Assembly: GCF_000143145.1 (NCBI RefSeq)
Contig: NC_014313.1
Location: 2,542,001-2,606,000 of the forward strand
Length of the DNA: 64,000 bases
Direction: 5' to 3'
Source of the DNA: Hyphomicrobium denitrificans ATCC 51888
GTDB taxonomy: Bacteria > Pseudomonadota > Alphaproteobacteria > Rhizobiales > Hyphomicrobiaceae
Part shown: in pieces, positions 35,423 through 45,141 of the stretch
Position numbering within the stretch: position 1 is the stretch's first letter
How the letters are laid out: every line of letters begins with the position of its first letter
Program-made: the position numbers and the translations under genes
The notes under the pieces: model-generated
What the model was told of the DNA's origin: nothing
What the model saw: only the letters and a program-made list of their open reading frames with translations
Databases searched by the model: none

Positions 35423-36297
35423 GCGTTCGCGAGGACACGTCCGGCGATGGCATCGAGCTTCTTCAGGAGTTCGGGATCGCGCGCCTCCGGAGGCGTGATG
35501 ATCGCGACTTCGAGTGAGCGATCCGAGCCGATCGGGCATGCCGGATGCTCACGCGGGAAGTCGCGAGCGAGACGGGCCACCAGCCGCTGCGCCTTGCCGG
35601 TATTTTCCTTCATCACCTCGATGATCGCCGCGACGTCGACGTGGGCGTGATCGTCGTGCCAGCAGTCGTAATCCGTCACCATCGCGACGCTCGCGTAACA
35701 GATCTCGGCTTCGCGAGCGAGCTTGGCTTCCGGCATGTTCGTCATGCCGATGACGTCGCAATTCCATGAACGGTAGAGATTGCTTTCGGCGCGCGTCGAG
35801 AACTGCGGACCTTCCATCGCGAGGTAGGTTCCGCCGCGATGAACTTTGATATTTTCCGACTTGGCGGCTTTCTCGAGCGCCTTGTGCAGAAGGGGGCTCG
35901 TCGGGTCGCCCATCGCCACGTGGGCGACGCAGCCCTTGCCGAAGAACGATTTCTCGCGGGCAAAGGTGCGATCGATGAACTGGTCGGGAAGTACGAAATC
36001 GCCGGGCTTGTATTTCTTCTTCAGCGAGCCGCACGCCGAGACCGAAACCAGATCGGTGACGCCTGCGCGCTTTAAGGCGTCGACGTTGGCGCGGTAGTCG
36101 ATGTCGCTCGGCGACAGCTTATGCCCCCGGCCGTGGCGCGGTAGGAAACGGATGGGCAGGCCATCGATGTCAGCGAAGAGGATGTCATCGGAGGGTGCGC
36201 CCCAGGGGCTCTCGATGCGGCGCCATTCCGCATGCGCCAGGCCCGGCAAGTTGTAGAAGCCGCTGCCGCCGACGATGCCGAGAACGGATTGCGTCAT
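35419..36297 (-). CDS. mtnP: S-methyl-5'-thioadenosine phosphorylase
   Basis: This 292-residue nucleoside phosphorylase splits methylthioadenosine to adenine and methylthioribose-1-phosphate. Phosphate and purine sites are visible in IVGGSGFYNLPGL, LPRHGRGHKLSPSDIDYRANVDALK, VSVSACGSLKKKYKPGDFVLPDQFIDRTF and the late TDYDCWHDD segment. The ATG at 36297 is preferred because GAGAGG precedes it. It encodes the first step of a pathway continued by apt and mtnA downstream; a plus-strand gene lies between them, so two transcripts are needed. Confidence 0.96.
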   Translation of the reverse strand: MTQSVLGIVGGSGFYNLPGLAHAEWRRIESPWGAPSDDILFADIDGLPIRFLPRHGRGHKLSPSDIDYRANVDALKRAGVTDLVSVSACGSLKKKYKPGDFVLPDQFIDRTFAREKSFFGKGCVAHVAMGDPTSPLLHKALEKAAKSENIKVHRGGTYLAMEGPQFSTRAESNLYRSWNCDVIGMTNMPEAKLAREAEICYASVAMVTDYDCWHDDHAHVDVAAIIEVMKENTGKAQRLVARLARDFPREHPACPIGSDRSLEVAIITPPEARDPELLKKLDAIAGRVLANA

Positions 36298-36332
36298 AGT
36301 CCTCTCTCCCATCGATACTCCGGGCGCCACTT

Positions 36333-36365
36333 ACAATAAAAAAGGCCCCGCAAGCGAGGCCTTTT
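36333..36365 (-). terminator. Intrinsic terminator after petABC
   Basis: On the minus strand AAAAGGCC and GGCCTTTT form a stem followed by TTATTG, after the petC stop and just before mtnP. Confidence 0.85.
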
Positions 36366-36396
36366 CGTAATCATGTTCGATCGGCGGGCTGCCGGA

Positions 36397-37260
36397 TCAG
36401 TGCTTGATCGCCGCCCAGATGCGCTTCTTGCCGATGTAGAGAAGGATCGTCGTGATGATCAGGTACAGCATAACCTGCCAGCCGATCTGCTTGCGCTGAT
36501 CGAAATGCGGGTCCGCCGTCCACGACAGGAAGGCCGCGACGTCATGGGCATAGTTCTCAACCGTGCCGGGCGTGCCGTCCTGATAGGTCACGACGCCTTC
36601 CGACAGCGGCGGCGGCATGCTGATCTGATGACCAGCGAAGGCCTTGTTGTAATACTTGCCTTCCGCAAGCTGGAAGCTCGCAGGCGCGTCCGTGTATTCC
36701 GTCAGTAGCGCGACGAGATAATCGGCGCCGGCTTCCTGATAGCTCTTGAAGATATCGCCGAGCATCAGGAACGGATGAACGTACCAGGCAGGGTTGCGCT
36801 CGATGCCACGGGCGCGGGCGATTAGCGAAAGATCCGGCGGCAGCGCGCCGTTCTGGGCAGCGCGGGCTTCCTGATCGTTCTTGAACGGCCCGTGGATGGT
36901 GTCCGATAGCAACGGCGGACGCTCGAACATCTTGCCTTCGTCGTTCGGCCCATCGGTAATCTGGTTCGGCCACTCAGCAGCCAACGCCTTCACGGAGGCT
37001 TCCGGGAACTCCGGGCCGCCGGGCTGGACGAGGTTGCGGAATGCGACCCGCTTCAGACCGTGGCAGGCCGCGCAGACTTCCTTGTAGACCTGGAAGCCGC
37101 GCTGCAACTGGGCACGGTCGAACTGACCGGTGAAGCCCGAGAACGCCCACGACTGACGAGCGATCTCCGGATGGCCGCCTTCTGCGCTATGCGCGACAGC
37201 CGGAACCACAACGAGTGCGGCGATGGCACCGGCAAGGGCGTGAGAGAAACGTCTTTTCAT
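36397..37260 (-). CDS. petC: Cytochrome c1 of the bc1 complex
   Basis: This 287-residue protein starts with a signal peptide, has the single heme-c motif CAACHGLKRV (~60), and a MLGDIF region near the axial methionine of the heme domain. It ends with a transmembrane anchor (VMLYLIITTILLYIG) and a short cytoplasmic tail. It passes electrons from the Rieske centre to cytochrome c. Gene order petA-petB-petC is standard, with 14 bases to petB. Confidence 0.97.
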   Translation of the reverse strand: MKRRFSHALAGAIAALVVVPAVAHSAEGGHPEIARQSWAFSGFTGQFDRAQLQRGFQVYKEVCAACHGLKRVAFRNLVQPGGPEFPEASVKALAAEWPNQITDGPNDEGKMFERPPLLSDTIHGPFKNDQEARAAQNGALPPDLSLIARARGIERNPAWYVHPFLMLGDIFKSYQEAGADYLVALLTEYTDAPASFQLAEGKYYNKAFAGHQISMPPPLSEGVVTYQDGTPGTVENYAHDVAAFLSWTADPHFDQRKQIGWQVMLYLIITTILLYIGKKRIWAAIKH

Positions 37261-37274
37261 TTGTCTCGCTCCTC

Positions 37275-38588
37275 TCAGCGCTTTTCAGGGGCGGCTGCGG
37301 CACCCTCAGGCAATGTCGAACTGCCGCCGAGCACGGATTCGGTTATCGAACGCGGCAACTTCCTGGGCGTCTCGATCAAGCCGACGACCGGCATGATGAC
37401 GAGGAAAAACAGGAAATAATAGACTGTGAAGATCTGCGCCCACGTGACGTACACGCCTTCGGCCGGTTTGGAGCCGAGGTAGCCGAGAGCCACGCAGGTG
37501 AACAGGAAGAGCCAGAAGAACCATTTGAAGATCGGCCGATACTTCGCCGAACGCACGCGCGAGGTGTCGAGCCACGGCGCGAAGGCGATGATCAGCACGG
37601 CTGCGAACATCGCGATGACGCCCATCAGCTTGGCGAACTGGCCGAGCGGAATTCCGAGGAACGAGCTCGTGAAGGCGCGCAGGATCGCATAGAACGGCAG
37701 GAAGTACCATTCAGGCACGATGTGCGGCGGCGTCACCAGCGGGTTGGCCTCGACGTAGTTGTCGGCGTGACCAAGGTAGTCCGGCACGAAGAACACGAAC
37801 CAGGCGAAGATAATGAGGAAGGCGAAAAGGCCGACCGCATCCTTCGAGGTTGCGTAGGGGTGCATCGGAACGGAATCGCTCGGCTGCTTCAGATCGATAC
37901 CGGTCGGGTTGTTCTGACCGACGACGTGCAGCGCCCAAAGGTGCAGGCCAACGACGCCCGTCAGCACGAACGGCAGCAGGTAGTGAAGCGAGAAAAAGCG
38001 GTTGAGCGTCACGCCCGAAACCGAGAAACCGCCCCACAGCCATTCAACAATGGCCGTTCCGAGACCCGGAATGATCGTATCGAGAGCCGAGAACAGGTTG
38101 GTGATGACGGTCACGCCCCAGAAGCTCATCTGGCCCCACGGCAGGGTGTAGCCCATGAAACCCGTCGCCATCATGAGAAGCATGATCACGACGCCCAGGA
38201 CCCAAAGCACTTCGCGCGGCGCCTTGTAGGACCCGTAGTAGAGGCCGCGGAAAATGTGAATGAAGACAGCGAAGAAGAACATCGACGCGCCGACGGCGTG
38301 GAAGTTCCGGATCATCCAGCCGTAGTTCACGTCGCGACGGATGTGCTCGATCGAGTCGAAGGCGCCCGTGGCGCTCGGCTGATAGTGCATCGCGAGAATG
38401 ACGCCGGTAACGATCTGCGCAACGAGGCAGAACGTCAGGATGCCGCCGAACGTCCAGAGATAATTGAGATTGCGCGGCGTCGGGAAGTCCACGAACTGGC
38501 CGTGCATCATGCGCCCGATTGGGAGGCGCTCGTCGAACCACTTGCCCCAGCGCGAGGTCGGCTCATAGGTCGAATTGTGACCGCTCAT
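37275..38588 (-). CDS. petB: Cytochrome b of the bc1 complex
   Basis: This 437-residue polytopic protein has eight transmembrane helices and four heme-ligating histidines in the usual places (helix [14 protein letters not shown]..., helix [12 protein letters not shown]). The Qo-site segment [13 protein letters not shown] (PEWY) is intact. Single-chain cytochrome b (not b6/IV split) fits Alphaproteobacteria. It lies 11 bases from petA. Confidence 0.98.
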   Translation of the reverse strand: MSGHNSTYEPTSRWGKWFDERLPIGRMMHGQFVDFPTPRNLNYLWTFGGILTFCLVAQIVTGVILAMHYQPSATGAFDSIEHIRRDVNYGWMIRNFHAVGASMFFFAVFIHIFRGLYYGSYKAPREVLWVLGVVIMLLMMATGFMGYTLPWGQMSFWGVTVITNLFSALDTIIPGLGTAIVEWLWGGFSVSGVTLNRFFSLHYLLPFVLTGVVGLHLWALHVVGQNNPTGIDLKQPSDSVPMHPYATSKDAVGLFAFLIIFAWFVFFVPDYLGHADNYVEANPLVTPPHIVPEWYFLPFYAILRAFTSSFLGIPLGQFAKLMGVIAMFAAVLIIAFAPWLDTSRVRSAKYRPIFKWFFWLFLFTCVALGYLGSKPAEGVYVTWAQIFTVYYFLFFLVIMPVVGLIETPRKLPRSITESVLGGSSTLPEGAAAAPEKR

Positions 38589-38599
38589 TATTCTGCTCC

Positions 38600-39172
38600 C
38601 TAGCCGATCTTAATTTTCGTATCCGCCGAGAAAGTGTAGGGCGGAACGTCGAGGTTTCTGGGCGCGGGACCTTTCCGGATACGGCCGGACGTGTCGTAAA
38701 CTGAGCCGTGGCACGGGCAGAACCAGCCGCCGTATTCGCCACGCTCGTCTCCCATCGCCTGACCCTTCGGAATGCAGCCAAGATGCGTGCAGATGCCGAC
38801 GAGAACGATCCAGTTCTCGTGACCCTTCACGGTGCGGTTGGCGTCCGTCGCAGGATCGTCAGCAGGGAGAGCTTCGTTGCGCGCGAGGCTGTCGGGAAGC
38901 GTCTTCACGTCGACGTTCACGGCGGCTTCGACTTCGGTCTTCGTCCGGTTGCGGATGAAGATCGGTTTGCCGCGCCACAGCACTGTGATGGCCTGACCCT
39001 CTTTGACGGGCGACAGGTCAACGTCGACGGACGACAGGGCCTTGGTGCTGGCGTCGGGGTTCATCTGCTGGATGAACGGCCAAAGCAGAGAAGCGGCGCC
39101 GACAGCGGCGAACGCATTGCCCGCAACCACCAGAAAATCGCGGCGATTTGGTTCTACTGCGTCAGTGGTCAC
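38600..39172 (-). CDS. petA: Rieske iron-sulfur subunit of the bc1 complex
   Basis: This 190-residue protein starts at the GTG at 39172, with GGAGG 5 bases upstream; the upstream ATG at 39214 is less likely. A twin-arginine motif ([16 protein letters not shown]) and a single transmembrane helix precede the Rieske domain. The cluster ligands are in [10 protein letters not shown] and CPCHGSVYD. It is the first gene of petABC. Expression is probably controlled by the PetP/PetR-type pair at 12.5 kb. Confidence 0.97.
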   Translation of the reverse strand: MTTDAVEPNRRDFLVVAGNAFAAVGAASLLWPFIQQMNPDASTKALSSVDVDLSPVKEGQAITVLWRGKPIFIRNRTKTEVEAAVNVDVKTLPDSLARNEALPADDPATDANRTVKGHENWIVLVGICTHLGCIPKGQAMGDERGEYGGWFCPCHGSVYDTSGRIRKGPAPRNLDVPPYTFSADTKIKIG

Positions 39173-39423
39173 GGATGCCTCCAGTTCGAAGCGATTGGGC
39201 GAAACTGGCGGCAAGATACATGGGCAGGCGGCGAGACTCGCGTCCCCCGCTCACAACCGTCCGCATCAAACCCCAGTCTACTTCATCCCTTGCGGTCGTT
39301 CTGACAGCGTTTCGTCCCGCTCTCAAGCTCGGCCGAGCAACAGTGTAAGGGGCAATTTGGCGCATCGTGATAAAACTCTCAATCTCGGTAGCTCAATTCA
39401 CAATTATCGCGGGATTTCTATAA

Positions 39424-39900
39424 ATGCGCTTGGCGCTCTATCAACCGGACATCGCGCAGAATACCGGCACGATCCTTCGTCTCTGCGCATGCCTCGGCGT
39501 TCCGGTGGACGTTATCGGTCCCACCGGATTCGACATGAGCGACAGAGCGCTCAAGCGCTCCGCCCTCGACTATCTGGATCATGTCGACCTGAAGCGGCAT
39601 ATAAGTTTTTCCGAATTCATGGACCGGCGCGCATTGTCGGAACGGCGCGCCGATGGCGGCCGGCTCATCTTGTTGAGTGCGCACGCCGAGACGCCGCACA
39701 TCCATTTTGCCTTTGAACCCAATGATATTCTGATGCTGGGCCGCGAAAGCGCGGGATGTCCGGAGAGCGTTCACGCACAAGCCGATGCGCGGATTACGAT
39801 CCCGATGCGGCCGGGCCTCAGGTCGCTCAACGTGGCGGTGACTGCAGCAATCGTTCTCGGCGAGGCGTTGCGACAGACCAATCAATTTCCGAGTCCGTGA
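39424..39900 (+). CDS. trmL: tRNA (cytidine/uridine-34-2'-O)-methyltransferase TrmL
   Basis: This 158-residue SPOUT methyltransferase is short, which fits TrmL. It starts MRLALYQPDIAQNTGTILRLCA and has the trefoil-knot motifs ILMLGRESAGCP and ITIPMRPGLRSLNVAVTAAIVLGEALRQ. It methylates the wobble ribose of tRNA-Leu. It is divergent from petABC. Confidence 0.95.
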   Translation: MRLALYQPDIAQNTGTILRLCACLGVPVDVIGPTGFDMSDRALKRSALDYLDHVDLKRHISFSEFMDRRALSERRADGGRLILLSAHAETPHIHFAFEPNDILMLGRESAGCPESVHAQADARITIPMRPGLRSLNVAVTAAIVLGEALRQTNQFPSP

Positions 39901-39984
39901 CTCGGAATTAAATTTCTGTCGCAGACGTGACATGCGAGTCCGGCAATTTTGGGCGAGCCATTCTCAACCAAGTTTCCGCGCAGC

Positions 39985-40641
39985 ATGCTTCTCAATAATT
40001 ATCTCGCCGTTGCCGGCGGCATTGCCGCATTCCTGCTGATTGCGGGACTCATCGCCGGCATCGCAGCGCCCAACGATCAAAGTGCTTGGCGGATTTGGCC
40101 AGCGCCGCCGGCAGGTTCGCTGAAGAGCTTTACGTTCTGGGCGCTCTTCCGCACGTTGAATGTCGTCGTTCTCGTTCTCTGCATCGAGCGGCTTCTGGCG
40201 CTAGCGGCGGTGGCACCGACAGCGATCCTGCGACTGGCGTTGCTGGTAATCTCCATCGTCGCGTTCGCAGCCTACCTTTACGCGCTTTGGGTTCTTGGCC
40301 GGGATGCCACCTATTGCCGGGCCAGCGGTCTCAACACGGAGGGCTTCTATCGCTGGACGCGCAATCCGCAGTACGCGACGGCCATCGTGGCGTTCGGCGC
40401 GCTCGGGCTTGCGGCTTGGTCGCCCGAAGCGACAGCGCTCGCGGCGACGCTCGTGCTCGTCTATGCGCTGATGGCGGTGGCGGAAGAACCTTGGCTCGAA
40501 GCGCGCTACGGACGCGCCTATGCCGAATACCGGGCCGAGGTGCCGCGCTTCTTCAACTTCCGTCATGCGGTCGTCGAACTTGCGGCGCTCGCCGCCCGCA
40601 AGCCGCAGCCACTCGCCGGCCAGCGGCGCAACGGCCGCTAG
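39985..40641 (+). CDS. Membrane-bound PEMT/isoprenylcysteine-methyltransferase-like protein
   Basis: This ~218-residue protein (start uncertain; TTG at 39949 possible) has five hydrophobic helices and the C-terminal signature of the PEMT/ICMT superfamily: GFYRWTRNPQYATAIVAFG, then EEPWLEARYGRAYAEYRAEVPRFF. Family members methylate lipids, isoprenoid cysteines or unknown membrane substrates using SAM. It converges on the ABC exporter gene with a 13-base gap. Confidence 0.82.
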   Translation: MLLNNYLAVAGGIAAFLLIAGLIAGIAAPNDQSAWRIWPAPPAGSLKSFTFWALFRTLNVVVLVLCIERLLALAAVAPTAILRLALLVISIVAFAAYLYALWVLGRDATYCRASGLNTEGFYRWTRNPQYATAIVAFGALGLAAWSPEATALAATLVLVYALMAVAEEPWLEARYGRAYAEYRAEVPRFFNFRHAVVELAALAARKPQPLAGQRRNGR

Positions 40642-40654
40642 CCATCGTTCGCGT

Positions 40655-42532
40655 TTACTCGGCCGCCTCGCGCGCCAGGAAGCCGCCGGACTGCCGCTGC
40701 CACAGCTGAGAATAAAGTCCGTCGCGGAGCAACAGCTCGGCGTGCGTGCCCTCCTCGATGATGCGGCCTTCCTCCATCACGATCAGCCGGTCCATCGCCG
40801 CAATCGTCGATAGACGATGCGCAATCGCGATGACCGTCTTGCCGCGCATCAGCTTTTCGAGGCTCGCCTGGATTTCCGATTCAACCTCGGAGTCGAGCGC
40901 GCTGGTCGCTTCATCGAGAATGAGGATCGGCGCATCCTTCAGCAGCACACGCGCAATCGCGATGCGCTGGCGCTGGCCGCCGGAGAGTTTCACACCGCGC
41001 TCGCCGACATGCGCATCGTAACCCTTGCGGCCCTTCATGTCCTCGAGATGGGCGATGAAGTCGTGCGCTTCGGCTTGCCGTGCGGCCGCGATGACTTCGG
41101 CGTCTGACGCATTCGGTCGGCCATACAGGATGTTGTCGCGCACCGAGCGATGTAGCAGGGAGGTGTCTTGCGTCACCATGCCGATTTCGGCGCGCAGGCT
41201 GTCCTGCGTGACATGCGCGATATCCTGGCCGTCGATCAGGATGCGACCGCCTTCAAGATCGTAGAAGCGCAGCAGCAGATTGACGAGCGTCGACTTGCCC
41301 GCGCCGGACCGGCCGACGAGGCCGACCTTTTCGCCGGGCTTCACCGTCAACGACAGATCCTCGATGACGCGCGGGGGCGCATCGTCGGACGCGGCGCGAC
41401 CAGCTCCGTAATGGAAGTGGATATGATCGAGGCGGATTTCGCCATGCGGAACCGCGAGCGGCTTCGCATCCGGCGTGTCCTGCAACAGGTTCGGCAGCGA
41501 AATCGTTTCCATGCCCTCATGCACGACGCCTATGTTTTCGAAGACGTCGGCAATCGTCCACATGACCCAGCCGGACATCGTGACGATGCGGATGACCAGG
41601 CCACTGACGACTGCGATATCGCCGACGGTCACATGGCCCATCGTCCAGAGCACGATGGCCGCGCCGGTCGTCGCGACGAGCAGGATGCCGTTCAGCGTAT
41701 AGAGAACGAGCTCCATGCCGGTGATCAGACGCAGCGAAGCCTGCCACGCCTGCATCTGCTCGGTCAGAGCTTCGCGCGCGTAGGTATCCTCGCGTTCGGC
41801 GTGCGCGAAGAGCTTCACCGTCATGATGTTCGTGTAGCTGTCGACGATGCGGCCGACGAGCATCGAGCGCGCCTCGGACGATTTCGTCGAGCGCTCCTTG
41901 ATGCGCGGCACGAAGTAACGCAGCGCCACGATATAAGCGGCGAGCCAGATGATGAGCGGGATCGTCAAGCGCCAATCGGAGGCCGCGAACAGCAGCGCCG
42001 AGCCGATGAACTGCACCGATGCGTACCAGAGCGCGTCGATCAACTGCACAACGCTTTCGCGCAGAGACGTGCCGGTCTGCATGATCTTGTTGGCGACGCG
42101 GCCCGCGAAATCGTTCTGGAAGAAGCCCAGGCTCTGGCGCAGCACGTAGCGGTGCGTCTGCCAGCGGATGCGCGACGTCGTTCCCGCCGAGATCATCTGG
42201 TTCTTGATGAAGTCGTGCGCGGTCGAGACCAGCGGCCGCAGGATCAGCGCAACGAAGGCCATCAGCGCCAGCATCCAGCTGTAGGTCGAGACGAAGGTCG
42301 CGGGATCGGAATGCGTGCGCATTCTGTCGACGATGGCGCCGACGAAGCCCATCAGCGCCACTTCGATCGTCGAGCCCAAGCAGCCGGCGATCAGCAGGAG
42401 CACGAAGAACGGCCACAGCGGCTTGATGAAGAACCAGTAGAACGCCCACAGCGTATCCGGCGGGCGCGTGACTTCGCGCTCGTCGAACGGCTTGATGCGG
42501 GTTTCTCCCCAATGCAGGAGGCGGCGAAACAT
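40655..42532 (-). CDS. ABC exporter, fused permease-ATPase
   Basis: This 625-residue half-transporter has six transmembrane helices (~25-330) and a nucleotide-binding domain (~355-600) with Walker A GLVGRSGAGKSTLVN, signature LSGGQRQRIAIARVL and Walker B LILDEATSALD. The permease begins PDTLWAFYWFFIKPLWPFF. It is the MsbA/MdlB type (lipid or drug export) and works as a homodimer. No partner is nearby. Start at 42532 (MFRRLLHW). Confidence 0.95.
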   Translation of the reverse strand: MFRRLLHWGETRIKPFDEREVTRPPDTLWAFYWFFIKPLWPFFVLLLIAGCLGSTIEVALMGFVGAIVDRMRTHSDPATFVSTYSWMLALMAFVALILRPLVSTAHDFIKNQMISAGTTSRIRWQTHRYVLRQSLGFFQNDFAGRVANKIMQTGTSLRESVVQLIDALWYASVQFIGSALLFAASDWRLTIPLIIWLAAYIVALRYFVPRIKERSTKSSEARSMLVGRIVDSYTNIMTVKLFAHAEREDTYAREALTEQMQAWQASLRLITGMELVLYTLNGILLVATTGAAIVLWTMGHVTVGDIAVVSGLVIRIVTMSGWVMWTIADVFENIGVVHEGMETISLPNLLQDTPDAKPLAVPHGEIRLDHIHFHYGAGRAASDDAPPRVIEDLSLTVKPGEKVGLVGRSGAGKSTLVNLLLRFYDLEGGRILIDGQDIAHVTQDSLRAEIGMVTQDTSLLHRSVRDNILYGRPNASDAEVIAAARQAEAHDFIAHLEDMKGRKGYDAHVGERGVKLSGGQRQRIAIARVLLKDAPILILDEATSALDSEVESEIQASLEKLMRGKTVIAIAHRLSTIAAMDRLIVMEEGRIIEEGTHAELLLRDGLYSQLWQRQSGGFLAREAAE

Positions 42533-42674
42533 GGTGTCTATCGCAAACGCAAAAGCGGCGCGTCGTCGCAAGTGCGGAAATCCGACTGGCGGCGGCGACC
42601 GGATGTTGATCGTGGATGCCCGTTAGGGCTAAGGGTCCTTTCAGTCAAAAACAAGACCTTATGCAGAATAGCTG

Positions 42675-43583
42675 ATGAACGCATCCGATACCGCCTTGGA
42701 ACAGCACAAAGCGCAGGCGCGCGCCTGGTTCGAACGCCTTCGCGACGACATCGTCGCGGCATTCGAGAAACTCGAAGCCGGCTTGCCGGAAACCGCTCCG
42801 CATGGTGGCGATGCTCCGGGCCGCTTCGTCGCGACGCCGTGGCCGCGTAAGGATGCGGCTGGAAACGACGGCGGCGGCGGCGTCATGAGCATGCTGCACG
42901 GCCGCGTGTTCGAGAAGGCCGGCGTTCACACCTCGACAGTCTACGGCGAATTCTCTCCCGAGTTCCGCAAGCAGATTCCGGGTGCCGAGGAATCGCCCGC
43001 GTTCTGGGCATCGGGCATTTCGCTCATCGTGCATCCCAGAAACCCGAACGTGCCTGCTGTTCACATGAACACGCGCATGATCGTCACGTCGAAATGGTGG
43101 TTCGGCGGCGGCGCTGATCTCACACCCGTGCTCGACAAGCGCCGAACGCAGTCGGACGCAGACACGATGGCCTTTCACGCTGCGATGTATGGCGCCTGCG
43201 CGCCGCATTCCGTCGCCGACTATCAAAAGCTCAAAGAGTGGTGCGACGAGTATTTCTTTCTGCCGCACCGTAACGAGGCGCGTGGCATCGGCGGCATTTT
43301 CTACGATCACCTCACGCCTGCCGACGCGGAAGGCGGTTGGGACGCAGCTTTCGCGTTCACGCAGGATGTCGGCAAGGCGTTCGCCAGCGTCTATCCGATG
43401 TTGGTTCGCGGGAACTATTCGATGCCCTATTCGGAGGAGCAGCGCGAAGAGCAGCTCATCCGGCGCGGACGCTACGTCGAATACAATCTTCTGTATGACC
43501 GCGGCACGATGTTCGGGCTGAAAACCGGCGGCAATGTCGAAAGCATTCTCTCGTCGATGCCCCCCGTCGTGAAGTGGCCGTAG
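42675..43583 (+). CDS. hemF: Aerobic coproporphyrinogen III oxidase
   Basis: This 302-residue oxygen-dependent enzyme converts coproporphyrinogen III to protoporphyrinogen IX. Signature segments are [54 protein letters not shown] and [28 protein letters not shown]. Length is typical. It lies ~140 bases from the divergent exporter gene. It supplies heme for petABC and katA. Confidence 0.97.
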   Translation: MNASDTALEQHKAQARAWFERLRDDIVAAFEKLEAGLPETAPHGGDAPGRFVATPWPRKDAAGNDGGGGVMSMLHGRVFEKAGVHTSTVYGEFSPEFRKQIPGAEESPAFWASGISLIVHPRNPNVPAVHMNTRMIVTSKWWFGGGADLTPVLDKRRTQSDADTMAFHAAMYGACAPHSVADYQKLKEWCDEYFFLPHRNEARGIGGIFYDHLTPADAEGGWDAAFAFTQDVGKAFASVYPMLVRGNYSMPYSEEQREEQLIRRGRYVEYNLLYDRGTMFGLKTGGNVESILSSMPPVVKWP

Positions 43584-43813
43584 ACGCAAGGTTTCCTCAC
43601 AGGCAACCCCTAGTCCTGTTGCCATTTGGCCAGCCGCTCGTGCCACAACCCGAGCGCCCGCCCGGCCATTCTGGACCGCCGACGCCAGAGCCTTATAACG
43701 CTGGCTAGAAATAGCTCGTCACCCGTGCCTGAAATCGGACTGGTGACGCGTGGGTAATGCATACCCCGTCGTGTCTTGCGTGCGCCGGAAACGGCCTTTG
43801 CCGGGGAGGCAGA

Positions 43814-44989
43814 ATGAAACGTCTTGTCTGCTCGCTCGACGGCACCTGGAACGAAGGTGGCGGCCCGTCTCCGCAGACGAACGTCGCGAAGCTCCATAAC
43901 GCCATTCTGCCGAGAGACCGCAAAGGCGTGCGCCAGCTCGTGCGATATATCGCGGGCATCGCGACGACGGAGAATTTGCGCTTCGCGTTTCTCAGGGGCG
44001 CCATCGGCATCGAGGTCGGCGCGCGCATCAAGCTCGCGTATCAATTCCTGCGCGACGTCTACGAGCCGGGAGACGAAATCTATCTCTTCGGATTTTCGCG
44101 CGGCGCTTTCGAAGCGCGCAGCCTTGCGAGTTTCGTAACGCTGTTCGGCATCGCGCCCGCGCAAAGCGATTTTTCGTTCGATGAGGCCTGGAAGCTCTAT
44201 CGCCAGAGCGAACATAAACGCGACGTCGATACGTTGGCGCGCCTGAGTGCTGTTTGCCACTATCCGGTTCGCATCCGATGCGTCGGCGTCTGGGATACCG
44301 TCGGCAACATCGGAAATCCTTTTTCCGGCGCGTCGCGCATCAGCCGGCGTCTCGCGTATCACGACATGCGCTTGCACGACACAATCGACGTCGCGCTTCA
44401 TGGTTTGTCGATCGACGAAACGCGCGGGCCGTTCCGTCCGACATTCTTCACTCTGCCCGAAGGCGCGACGCTCGCGGCGCATCAGCACGTCGAGCAGACA
44501 TGGTTCTCAGGAACGCACTCCGATATCGGCGGCGGCTGGCCCGAGAGTGAACTCTCTGACATCGCGCTGCTCTGGATGGCGGAGCGCGTCAGCGCCTTGA
44601 CTGGCCTCGCGATCGACATGCGTCAGTTGAAGCGCTCGACGAAGCCCGATCCGCTCGGGCTGCAGCACCATTCAGCATCGGGCTGGGTCTACGCATTTTC
44701 GCGGCTGGTGCCTTACATGCGGCTCGTCGGCCAGGATCTCCGCGCCATCGCCAAGGGACGGCGGCGATGGTTCAGGACATGGCGAACGAGCAAGCTCGCT
44801 CCCGAACTCGTGTCTCTCAATGAAACGATCCATAAGAGTGCGCTGGCGCGTTTCGGCCAAACAGTGCGTGAATCTCGCGGCAGCACCGTAAAGGAAATAT
44901 ACTACCGGCCGCCGAGCCTCCTATCCGCCGTCGCATTCTCAGCGGACGACGAGGTGAAGGACAGAAATGCTTCCGCGAACGTCGCGTGA
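43814..44989 (+). CDS. DUF2235 alpha/beta hydrolase (Tle1-like)
   Basis: This 391-residue protein begins MKRLVCSLDGTWNEGGG after a GGGGAGG ribosome-binding site. DUF2235 features: DGTWN, nucleophile FGFSRGAFEARSLASFV, FGVWDTVGNIG, and HSDIGGGWPESELSDIALLWM with the Asp/His region. The family includes type VI secretion phospholipase effectors (Tle1), but no immunity protein, VgrG or PAAR gene adjoins it, so it may be a housekeeping lipase. The C-terminus is basic. Confidence 0.88.
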   Translation: MKRLVCSLDGTWNEGGGPSPQTNVAKLHNAILPRDRKGVRQLVRYIAGIATTENLRFAFLRGAIGIEVGARIKLAYQFLRDVYEPGDEIYLFGFSRGAFEARSLASFVTLFGIAPAQSDFSFDEAWKLYRQSEHKRDVDTLARLSAVCHYPVRIRCVGVWDTVGNIGNPFSGASRISRRLAYHDMRLHDTIDVALHGLSIDETRGPFRPTFFTLPEGATLAAHQHVEQTWFSGTHSDIGGGWPESELSDIALLWMAERVSALTGLAIDMRQLKRSTKPDPLGLQHHSASGWVYAFSRLVPYMRLVGQDLRAIAKGRRRWFRTWRTSKLAPELVSLNETIHKSALARFGQTVRESRGSTVKEIYYRPPSLLSAVAFSADDEVKDRNASANVA

Positions 44990-45141
44990 GCATTGCGCTG
45001 GCCGAAACGCAGCGATCTCATAATGATGGGGCGCCGCATCGCCACAGTTGCCGCCTTGATTGGCGTACCACATCTTACCCAGCACCAAATCTCAATGCTC
45101 GCGTTCCGCCATATCCTTCCTAGCCAATCCGGGAATTCAAA

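Noticed and set aside
37215..38603. Long plus-strand ORF opposite petB
   Set aside because: It is the antisense frame of cytochrome b. GC-rich codon bias makes long antisense ORFs common here; no protein-family features.
41168..42850. 560-codon plus-strand ORF opposite the ABC exporter
   Set aside because: Antisense shadow; Arg/Asp-rich composition and no start signal or domain.
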